Position numbers and translations under genes: made by a program. The notes beneath the pieces were generated by a model that had not been told where the DNA came from, did not search any database, and saw only the letters and a program-made list of their open reading frames with translations. DNA of 64,000 bases from Ga0077555 sp963741565 (GTDB lineage: Bacteria > Pseudomonadota > Alphaproteobacteria > Rhizobiales > Hyphomicrobiaceae): NCBI GenBank assembly GCA_963741565.1, contig CAVUIK010000008.1, positions 744,001 to 808,000 of the forward strand. Direction: 5' to 3'. Positions 58,307 through 64,000 of the stretch are shown piece by piece; position 1 is the stretch's first letter; each line of letters opens with the position of its first letter.

Positions 58307-58618
58307 CGATCTATCGGCAGGACGGTCGCGGCGTCGGCCCCGGAGTGCAGAGAAAAGCGGGGCCGGAAACGCACGCATATCCGCAGCGGGGTAACGTGTT
58401 CGGAACGCGCAACGTCTCCAGCCCCTATCGACAGCGCGGCGAGAGGGCGCGCCAAGCCATCGATCAAGTGCAGACGCTCGCGAGGAATGTACTGGTGCGG
58501 TATGGACGCGAACTCTGCTCGGCCTCGCCGGACAACTTGCGTCGCTGTCTCGACACCCTGCCGGGTGCGGTCGATCTAGCCGACCGACATGTCGCCGATG
58601 TGACACCGCCTCATCTCA
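58307..58618. other. Gene-free stretch upstream of plcP
   Basis: About 310 bases. A plus-strand frame (58300-58734) exists but runs through the plcP promoter and into the next gene antisense, without a good start; I do not call it. Confidence 0.35.
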
Positions 58619-59002
58619 TCAGCGGCCCGTCCATGCCGCGGACCGGATATCGGAGCAGGCACGGAGCATCGCACTCCGTGTCACGGGAAAGCGATCGAGG
58701 TGCGGATTGGAGACGCTCGTCAGCGAGTGGATGATCCGCTTGCGCCGCGGCTCTTCGAGCGCACCATGAGCCTGCGCCATCTCCAGCGCTATGCATGCAC
58801 CTGCAACGTGCGCCGTGTGGTCGACGGTACTGCGGCCGACGAGCACGCCGACGACGAGTGCTCCGGCTACGGCAACGGCGAGTACTGCGCAGCGCGACCA
58901 CGCGCCGACCGCTGCGCACGCCAGATCAGCTTTCGTGCGAGACGCTTCGAGCGACGACTCGCGGGTTGTGGACACACGAGGAAGCGACAACGCGCCGATC
59001 AT
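58619..59002 (-). CDS. Small membrane-anchored protein, hypothetical
   Basis: 127 residues. A soluble N-terminus of about 35 residues is followed by one strong membrane helix (CAVLAVAVAGALVVGVLVG) and a C-terminal domain of about 65 residues. GGAG lies seven bases before ATG 59002. The start overlaps the stop of the receiver gene by four bases (ATGA), so the two are translationally coupled and probably work together. No family recognised. Confidence 0.62.
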   Translation of the reverse strand: MIGALSLPRVSTTRESSLEASRTKADLACAAVGAWSRCAVLAVAVAGALVVGVLVGRSTVDHTAHVAGACIALEMAQAHGALEEPRRKRIIHSLTSVSNPHLDRFPVTRSAMLRACSDIRSAAWTGR

Positions 59003-59442
59003 CTCGAAGCTCCAGTGATTGCCATCGCGCGGCACGTGGCCGGAGGCGCGATCATGCGATGTAGGCACTCGATCACCTCGCGTACGGAGAACGGCTTCGC
59101 AAGGAACGCGTTTGCTCCCGTCTCGAAGGCGCGCCGCCGGTCCTCCAGATGACATCGAGCTGTGAGCATCAGAACAGGAACGGTCCGCAGTATTTCGCAC
59201 GTGCGCATGCGGCGAAGGATCTCTATACCGGCGAGGCTCGGAAGCCCCCAATCCAGAATCAACGCATCGGGCGGCTCGACGCTCAGGCCGACCCAGGCCG
59301 TCGCTCCATCTGCAAACCAGACGACCGCATGTCCACGCGCTTCGAGATTGTAGCGAAGCAGCAACGCCAGATTGATGTCGTCCTCGACAATGGCGATCCG
59401 GTGACCTTGCTTTAACGGCGTCATGCCATCCACGGCGACCAT
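58999..59442 (-). CDS. Receiver-only response regulator
   Basis: 147 residues comprising just a CheY-like receiver. The acidic pair is in IAIVEDDINLALLLRYNLE, the phosphoacceptor Asp in PDALILDWGLPSLAGIEILRRMR, the Thr in VLMLTARCHLEDRRRAFETGANAFL and the Lys in AKPFSVREVIECL. The sequence leans towards PhoB-type receivers, but no DNA-binding domain follows in any frame. It may be a phosphate sink or act through protein contacts, perhaps with the small membrane protein coupled to it. ATG 59442 is adjacent to AGG only; ATG 59424 is an alternative start. Confidence 0.82.
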   Translation of the reverse strand: MVAVDGMTPLKQGHRIAIVEDDINLALLLRYNLEARGHAVVWFADGATAWVGLSVEPPDALILDWGLPSLAGIEILRRMRTCEILRTVPVLMLTARCHLEDRRRAFETGANAFLAKPFSVREVIECLHRMIAPPATCRAMAITGASR

Positions 59443-59530
59443 CCTGCGGATATGGAGTTGAATCCAACCAGCTCACGGCGGAACTGGACCCGCTGACACT
59501 GCCGCCTGCGCCCGAAAGAACACGCCTTTC

Positions 59531-59548
59531 ACGAAACTATGATGACAC
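59531..59548 (-). promoter_or_regulatory. Candidate PHO box upstream of the receiver gene
   Basis: Minus strand: GTGTCAT-CATA-GTTTCGT at 11-bp spacing, 89 bases before the receiver start. The first heptamer is strong and the second weak. Confidence 0.4.
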
Positions 59549-59625
59549 CGGTTCAGATTGTGCCCGCGCGTGGACCTATCGCCGTCGCTCCGGGAGCACG
59601 GTCGCCGGCACTGGCGACAAGGAGG

Positions 59626-60570
59626 TCAGTAGATCGCCGGTACATACATGTCCGCTGGAATGGCCCGGAATCGGTCGGCTTCACGCACACGCTCGGGGAG
59701 CGTCACGGGATTATGCGGGACCTCCTGGTAGGGGATTTGCCCCAGGAGATGATGGATGCAATTGAGCCTCGCGCGCTTCTTGTCGACGGCCTCGACGATC
59801 CACCACGGCGCCTCGGGGATATGCGTCCGGTCGAACATCTCCTCCTTGGCCTTGGTGTAGAGGTCCCAGCGGCGGCGCGACTCGAGATCCATGGGACTGA
59901 GCTTCCACTGCTTCAGCGGATCGTGCATCCGCATCTGGAATCGCAGATGCTGCTCCTCCTCGGTGATCGAGAACCAGTACTTGATCAGAACGGTTCCCGA
60001 GCGCACCAGCATTCGCTCGAACTCCGGCACGCTGCGGAAGAACTCCTCGACCTCGTCGTCGCTGCAGAAGCCCATCACCCGCTCGACGCCGGCGCGGTTG
60101 TACCAACTCCGATCGAACAGCACGATCTCGCCGCCGGCCGGGAGATGCGGAACGTACCGCTGGAAGTACCACTGCGTCTGCTCGCGCTGGCTGGGAGCTG
60201 GAAGTGCAACCACCCGGCAGACCCGCGGGTTCAATCGCTGCGCAACGCGCTTGATGGCGCCACCCTTGCCAGCTGCATCGCGCCCTTCAAAGAGCACAAC
60301 GACTTTCATGCCTTTGTGCACGACCCAGTCTTGAAGTTTGACAAGCTCCTTCTGCAACCTCAGCAGCTCTCGGAAATAGGTGCGCCTGAAGTCGCCGCCG
60401 CCTTCGGAGCTGCCAGCCAGCTGCTCGACGAGCATGTCGAGGTTGTCCTCGCCGAGTTCGAGCTCGAATTCCTCGTCCAGGCCATCGATGATCTCGGCCT
60501 CAACGCGAGCCCGCCGCGACTTGCGCGCGCCGCCGACAGGCTTGCTGCTACGTTTCCGCTTGTCGGTCAT
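59626..60570 (-). CDS. ppk2: Polyphosphate kinase 2 (PPK2 class I)
   Basis: 314 residues of a single-domain PPK2. The core shows FRRTYFRELLRLQKELVKLQDWVVHKGMKVVVLFEGRDAAGKGGAIKRV (Walker A GRDAAGKGG), then LFDRSWYNRAGVERVMGFC (Walker B and lid entry) and the lid helix. Class I enzymes phosphorylate nucleoside diphosphates with polyphosphate, or run in reverse to store polyphosphate. An N-terminal Lys/Arg-rich stretch precedes the domain. ATG 60570 was chosen over TTG 60612 because the TTG would touch the PHO box at 60615. Confidence 0.92.
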   Translation of the reverse strand: MTDKRKRSSKPVGGARKSRRARVEAEIIDGLDEEFELELGEDNLDMLVEQLAGSSEGGGDFRRTYFRELLRLQKELVKLQDWVVHKGMKVVVLFEGRDAAGKGGAIKRVAQRLNPRVCRVVALPAPSQREQTQWYFQRYVPHLPAGGEIVLFDRSWYNRAGVERVMGFCSDDEVEEFFRSVPEFERMLVRSGTVLIKYWFSITEEEQHLRFQMRMHDPLKQWKLSPMDLESRRRWDLYTKAKEEMFDRTHIPEAPWWIVEAVDKKRARLNCIHHLLGQIPYQEVPHNPVTLPERVREADRFRAIPADMYVPAIY

Positions 60571-60614
60571 GCGTTTCTTCCCGCCCCAGAACTCCCATTC
60601 TTGGGCAACCAATC

Positions 60615-60632
60615 ATGACAACGATGTGACAA
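60615..60632 (-). promoter_or_regulatory. PHO box upstream of ppk2
   Basis: Minus strand: TTGTCAC-ATCG-TTGTCAT, two near-consensus heptamers at 11-bp spacing, 45 bases before the ATG at 60570. Confidence 0.72.
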
Positions 60633-60678
60633 CGCCGTGCAGGCCGGCCGACAAAGACTGCCCGGCAGAGAATGTATC

Positions 60679-61824
60679 TCAATGGCTCGTCTTCAACTCG
60701 GAGCCCGCTAGTGGTCCGTCCAAGCTCACGGTCCGTCCGCCCCACTGGCAGCTGGTGTGGAGCCAGCCGCGCACCCATACGATGGGGAGCAAGAGCTCGC
60801 GGAGCAGCCAGGCCAACGGCGACTTGCAGCTGAGATGCCAGCCGGAGGACCACGTGAAGGCCGCCTCGAGAGCCAGCCAGATTACGACGAGCGCCGCGCC
60901 GACTTCTATCGACGAGAAATCGAACAACGGGGCTGCCAGGACAGCCGCTGCCAGGGGCGCCGCCATGCCGGATAAGATCTCGAGGGCGTAGAGCGACGGG
61001 AATGTGGCACGACGGAGTTGGGCCCATCGCGTCTGCCGGTCCATCACCTGCTGCAGCGTGCGATGTCCGAGCGGCTGAGTGAAGACCGGATCGGCGAGCC
61101 GCACCGACAGACCCTGAGCCCGGACGATCTTTGTCAGCGCAGCATCCTCGGCCGGCTCGCATCCGAGCGTCGTGATGCCGCCCGCACGCTCGATAATGAC
61201 GCGCCGCAGCAGCATGGTTTTCCCTTGCGCGAACCCGAACCCGGCTGCATCGGCAGCATATTGCCATCGGGCTTGATAGCCATTCAGGAATGCGCATTCG
61301 ACTTCGGCCCAAAGACCTCGAGGTTTGCTGCCGATCGGCGGTGCGCAGACCGCACCAGCGTCCGGCGTCCATGCCGAGAGTACGCGTTCGACGTAGTTGG
61401 GTGGCAGAAGGAGGTTACTATCTGCGAACACCACCCAAGCGCCACTCGCCTCGCGCCAGCCCTTCACCATGTTGTTGAGCTTGCCATTCGTGCTCACGAC
61501 GTCCTCGCCAATCAAGAGGCGAGCCTTGACATGCGGATGCGCGTCTATGAGTTGCCGCAACAGCGGCACTGCTGCATCGTCCTCGCTCGCGGCGCAGAAA
61601 AGGATCTCCAGGCGAGGAAATGTGAGCGCAAAGGTCGAATGCAGGGTCCGCACCTCGAACGGACTTAGATCGCGGATCGTGCGCACAAGTGTGACGACCT
61701 CGACGCTCCGGTTCGGCGGCGAGCGATGCCGCAACCGGCAGCGAAGCGCTAGAACGCCGGCACCCGCAAGGTGCGCGAGCAATGCGAGCATGCCAAAAGT
61801 CAATGCAAGAATAGATGCGGTCAT
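60679..61824 (-). CDS. Membrane glycosyltransferase, GT21/ceramide glucosyltransferase-like
   Basis: 381 residues. One N-terminal membrane helix (ILALTFGMLALLAHLAGAGVLAL) is followed by a GT-A catalytic domain with VVTLVRTIRD, LEILFCAASEDDA (D1), WVVFADSNLLL (D2), CEPAEDAALTKIV (D3) and RQTRWAQL as the R/Q-x-x-R-W motif. Two or three C-terminal membrane helices follow. The layout fits family GT21. In Agrobacterium and Mesorhizobium, processive GT21 enzymes put sugars on diacylglycerol, making glycolipids that replace phospholipids. A PHO box upstream and the plcP/bta genes nearby suggest the same job here. Confidence 0.78.
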   Translation of the reverse strand: MTASILALTFGMLALLAHLAGAGVLALRCRLRHRSPPNRSVEVVTLVRTIRDLSPFEVRTLHSTFALTFPRLEILFCAASEDDAAVPLLRQLIDAHPHVKARLLIGEDVVSTNGKLNNMVKGWREASGAWVVFADSNLLLPPNYVERVLSAWTPDAGAVCAPPIGSKPRGLWAEVECAFLNGYQARWQYAADAAGFGFAQGKTMLLRRVIIERAGGITTLGCEPAEDAALTKIVRAQGLSVRLADPVFTQPLGHRTLQQVMDRQTRWAQLRRATFPSLYALEILSGMAAPLAAAVLAAPLFDFSSIEVGAALVVIWLALEAAFTWSSGWHLSCKSPLAWLLRELLLPIVWVRGWLHTSCQWGGRTVSLDGPLAGSELKTSH

Positions 61825-62222
61825 GGCGGCCCAGGGTTCGAGGCCGCTTCAGCCAAGCCGATTCTCGTTACACAGGCATGACGGTCCAGCGAGAATTCAC
61901 TTCGCATTGGACGATTTAGTCCCCACTTCCGGTCAGAAATCGCCGACACCACGTCCCATCTCGACCGATTGGGCCTGCGTGACGCCTGTCCCAACGTCCG
62001 TTGACTGGGGCGGTGCAGACAATGTTCTGGCCAATCTCCGACCGGTAATGAATGTGCAGCGAGACGGCAGTTTCGACGGCATCGTGCTCGACGTTTCACC
62101 GCCCATGCTGCAGCCGCTCAAGACCGTTTCGGGTCACGAACGTCGCGCGCGCATCGGTTGGTGTCGTGTGCGACGGGTCAGTTGTCCATCCAATACTGAC
62201 CACGCGGCGCGCAAGCTCGACT
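61825..62222. other. Gene-free stretch at the island's right end
   Basis: About 400 bases between the glycosyltransferase start and the hydratase stop. It contains the PHO box at 61867; no integrase, tRNA or other gene seen. Confidence 0.4.
61867..61884 (-). promoter_or_regulatory. PHO box upstream of the glycosyltransferase
   Basis: Minus strand: CCGTCAT-GCCT-GTGTAAC, heptamers at 11-bp spacing, 43 bases before ATG 61824. Confidence 0.6.
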
Positions 62223-62296
62223 TCAACGAAACCGCACATCGACGCGGCCGAGTGTGCCGAAATCAGCGACCATGTGATCTCCGGGCGCGATCGGCA
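62223..62296. repeat. Right copy of island-flanking direct repeat
   Basis: 62242-62296 equals 47502-47556 base for base (55 bp), 14,740 bases away in the same orientation. It lies inside the 3' end of the intact hydratase gene. The last 19 bases (62223-62241) differ from the left copy. Confidence 0.85.
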
Positions 62297-63011
62297 TCGG
62301 CACCAGGCACGCGCCGGTGGTGATCACCTCGCCCGGATTGAGCGTGATGCCGAGCGACGACAGCTCGTTGACCAGCCAGGTGACTGCGATCCGCGGATCG
62401 TCGAGCACGTTGGCGCCCGACCCGTGCACGAGCCGCGCGCCGATCGTCGCGTGCACGGCGTGCGATGCGAGATCTAGACTGCGCCAGTCAATGGTTGCGG
62501 GTTCGCCCAACACGAATTCGTGCGCGCAGGCGACGTCCGCGATCAGCTGCGAGCCGCCGGCCTTGGAGAAATCGGCAAAGCGCGAATCCGGCACCTCGAT
62601 CGCCGGGATCAGCGCGTCCATCGCCGCGACCGCCTCGTCGATCGAATAGAGCCTGTCGGGACGCGGCCTGATCTCGGTGCCGACGCGGAAGCAGAACTCC
62701 GGCTCCGCCACGCGCATGCGATTGTTCGTGATGTCCAGCGTCGCGCCACTTGCGAAGCAGCGCTCCTTGAGCAATCGGCCGGCCATCGGCCCGTCGACGC
62801 CGATGTGCGCCTGCCCGGCCTTGCTGGTCGCGGCGATCTTCCAGCCGATTGGCGGCGCCTTGCTTTTCCGCGCCAACAGCGACTGGATGGCATAACCATC
62901 CTTGCGGCTCTGGGGCCGGCCCGCCTCCGGCAGCTGGTCGAGCACGGTGCCCGCCTGCCAATGGCTCCAGATGAGATTGGCAGCCTCGGCGAGACCCAAG
63001 ATCTTCGACAT
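62223..63011 (-). CDS. 2-keto-4-pentenoate hydratase family protein
   Basis: 262 residues of the MhpD/FAH-fold hydratase family. Conserved parts are IGWKIAATSKAGQAHIGVDGPMAG, AEPEFCFRVGTEI with the metal-binding glutamates, IPAIEVPDSRFADF, and NPGEVITTGACLVPMPIAPGDHMVADFGTLGRV. Such enzymes hydrate 2-hydroxypenta-2,4-dienoate in meta-cleavage pathways or act as oxalocrotonate decarboxylases. It is 31 bases behind the HpaB-family gene on the same strand, as expected for an aromatic-degradation operon. Its last 55 coding bases plus are the island's flanking repeat. AGGACG precedes ATG 63011. Confidence 0.88.
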   Translation of the reverse strand: MSKILGLAEAANLIWSHWQAGTVLDQLPEAGRPQSRKDGYAIQSLLARKSKAPPIGWKIAATSKAGQAHIGVDGPMAGRLLKERCFASGATLDITNNRMRVAEPEFCFRVGTEIRPRPDRLYSIDEAVAAMDALIPAIEVPDSRFADFSKAGGSQLIADVACAHEFVLGEPATIDWRSLDLASHAVHATIGARLVHGSGANVLDDPRIAVTWLVNELSSLGITLNPGEVITTGACLVPMPIAPGDHMVADFGTLGRVDVRFR

Positions 63012-63042
63012 ATCGCGCGTCCTGTTCTTTTTAAAACGAGGC

Positions 63043-64000
63043 TTATTCCGCCGCATCCTTGGCCTCCGGCGCTAACCGCGGGCTCTCGATCTGTGGCACA
63101 TCCATGTTGCCCGCTTCCGGCGGGACGCACCCCGTGGCGCAGCAGCGGCCCGGCTGCTTCGATGTGCGCTGGCCCTCGTTGAGCACACCGCGATCCAACA
63201 ACTTCTCCACCAGCTCGGCCTTTTCGCCGACCGGATAGTTGCGCCAGATCTCACGCTTCATGGCTTCAGGACTGCCCCCGCCATGCAGCGAAATCAGCGA
63301 CATCCAGCCGCCGGTGTGCGTCGCAGTTAGATCCTCCATCAGGCGCGCGACCTCGAGCCGAGCGGAAGCGGGAACATCGGGCCGGCCCGCAAGAACGGCC
63401 GCGAGCGAGGCGGCGGTCTCGGGATTGTGGTCCTCGTCGGGGCCCGGAAGCGCCACGATCAGGCCGCCCGAGACGTAGTGGGCGAGGCGGTGCATGTCGT
63501 AGATCTGCGTCGCCAACAACAGCTTTCCGACATTGGCGAACACCGTGTCCGGCATCACCGAGCCCGCCGGGTCCTTCATCGCATAAACCGACGCCGCCAC
63601 ACCGCAGGCAAAGAACCCCTCGACGATCTTGATCAGATCGACCATCGCGTCGCGGATATGGCCATGCTTGTTCGGATCGAGCCCGTTGGCCTTGATCATC
63701 AAGGCGCCGCCGCCGATCAACAGATCGCCAAAGCCCGCCCGCGCGCCGATGCAGGAATGACGGTGATGCGTCGCGTAGCTGGTGGTGCAGAACCCGGCTT
63801 CCTCGGTTTGGCCGTCGGCGAACACGCGGTCCCAGGGCACGAACACGTCGTCGAACTGCACGACGGCCGTCGACTGGCCATATTTCGACGCGTACTTCGC
63901 CGCCGCCTCGCCGGGCCGGCCGGCGGGTCGCGAGATGATCGTCACGCCTTCGGCGTCGACCGGCACCGCACAGCACACGGCGAAGGCCGCATCCTCCTTG
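63043..64000 (-). CDS. HpaB-family flavin monooxygenase/dehydratase (5' end beyond window)
   Basis: C-terminal 318 residues of a 4-hydroxyphenylacetate 3-hydroxylase (HpaB/PvcC) family protein; the start lies past the right edge. Visible are FAVCCAVPVDAEGVTIISRP, AVVQFDDVFVPWDRVF, HHRHSCIGARAGFGDLLIGG and the all-helical C-terminal dimer region (LMEDLTATHTGGWMSLISLHGGGSPEAMKREI). 4-hydroxybutyryl-CoA dehydratases share this fold, so the reaction is not certain. An unusual Cys-rich tail (GRCCATGC) follows. With the hydratase downstream, oxidation of a phenolic substrate is plausible. Confidence 0.82.
   Translation of the reverse strand, partial: KEDAAFAVCCAVPVDAEGVTIISRPAGRPGEAAAKYASKYGQSTAVVQFDDVFVPWDRVFADGQTEEAGFCTTSYATHHRHSCIGARAGFGDLLIGGGALMIKANGLDPNKHGHIRDAMVDLIKIVEGFFACGVAASVYAMKDPAGSVMPDTVFANVGKLLLATQIYDMHRLAHYVSGGLIVALPGPDEDHNPETAASLAAVLAGRPDVPASARLEVARLMEDLTATHTGGWMSLISLHGGGSPEAMKREIWRNYPVGEKAELVEKLLDRGVLNEGQRTSKQPGRCCATGCVPPEAGNMDVPQIESPRLAPEAKDAAE

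Noticed and set aside
58255..58734. Plus-strand frame of 159 residues near plcP
   Set aside because: It overlaps the plcP start, its PHO-like site and the small membrane gene antisense; no ribosome site or known domain.
47482..62296. Integrase, transposase or tRNA at the island edges
   Set aside because: Both flanks were read on both strands; no such gene or tRNA-like sequence was seen.

Overview
The window looks like chromosome from a high-GC alphaproteobacterium of the order Hyphomicrobiales (Rhizobiales), in the Bradyrhizobium/Xanthobacteraceae neighbourhood. The signs are the ygfZ-tag-HD hydrolase-NrtR block next to a dihydroorotase, a DUF4403 lipoprotein, hydantoinase and Baeyer-Villiger genes, and REP-like intergenic palindromes. 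No rRNA, tRNA, CRISPR array, transposase or integrase was found.

Layout. 0-9 kb: partial MBL-fold hydrolase, glycosyltransferase, RidA, DinB, a molybdopterin oxidoreductase, a membrane hybrid-PAS histidine kinase and an Aat-like protein lacking two catalytic residues. 9-19 kb: glyQ, L,D-transpeptidase, trhO between two sister membrane proteins, a vapBC-type toxin-antitoxin pair with a clear operator, an FAH-family hydrolase, DUF4403 and an acyl-CoA carboxylase beta subunit. 19-25 kb: a repeat-like protein, two tandem polysaccharide deacetylases, mgtE and a GNAT. 25-39 kb: catabolic genes (FMO, enoyl-CoA hydratase, penicillin acylase, substrate-binding protein, Baeyer-Villiger monooxygenase, DenD/hydroxyacid dehydrogenase, hydantoinase B and A). 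39-47 kb: a ThsB-like TIR-like protein, an NrtR-type regulator with a palindromic operator, HD hydrolase, tag, ygfZ, dihydroorotase, methyltransferase and an ATC-hydrolase homologue.

47.5-62.3 kb is the most interesting part: a phosphorus-stress island between two copies of a perfect 55-bp direct repeat that is the 3' end of a 2-keto-4-pentenoate hydratase gene. It carries a decayed C-P lyase operon (phnK, an in-frame phnL::phnM fusion, a DUF1045 gene, phnN), a calcineurin-type phosphoesterase, plcP-btaA-btaB-phoX, a receiver-only response regulator with a small membrane protein, ppk2 and a GT21-like lipid glycosyltransferase. I found PHO-box-like 7+4+7 direct repeats in front of six of its transcription units. 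The apparent logic is: release phosphate from esters, break down phospholipid (PlcP), replace it with the phosphorus-free betaine lipid DGTS (BtaA/BtaB) and possibly glycolipid, and manage polyphosphate (PPK2). Beyond it the hydratase and an HpaB-family gene run off the right edge.

Quality caveat. About 40 frame breaks lie inside otherwise well-conserved genes. Almost all are explained by one extra base, which points to uncorrected insertion errors in the consensus rather than to gene decay. Genes affected are annotated over their full reconstructed span, with break positions given.
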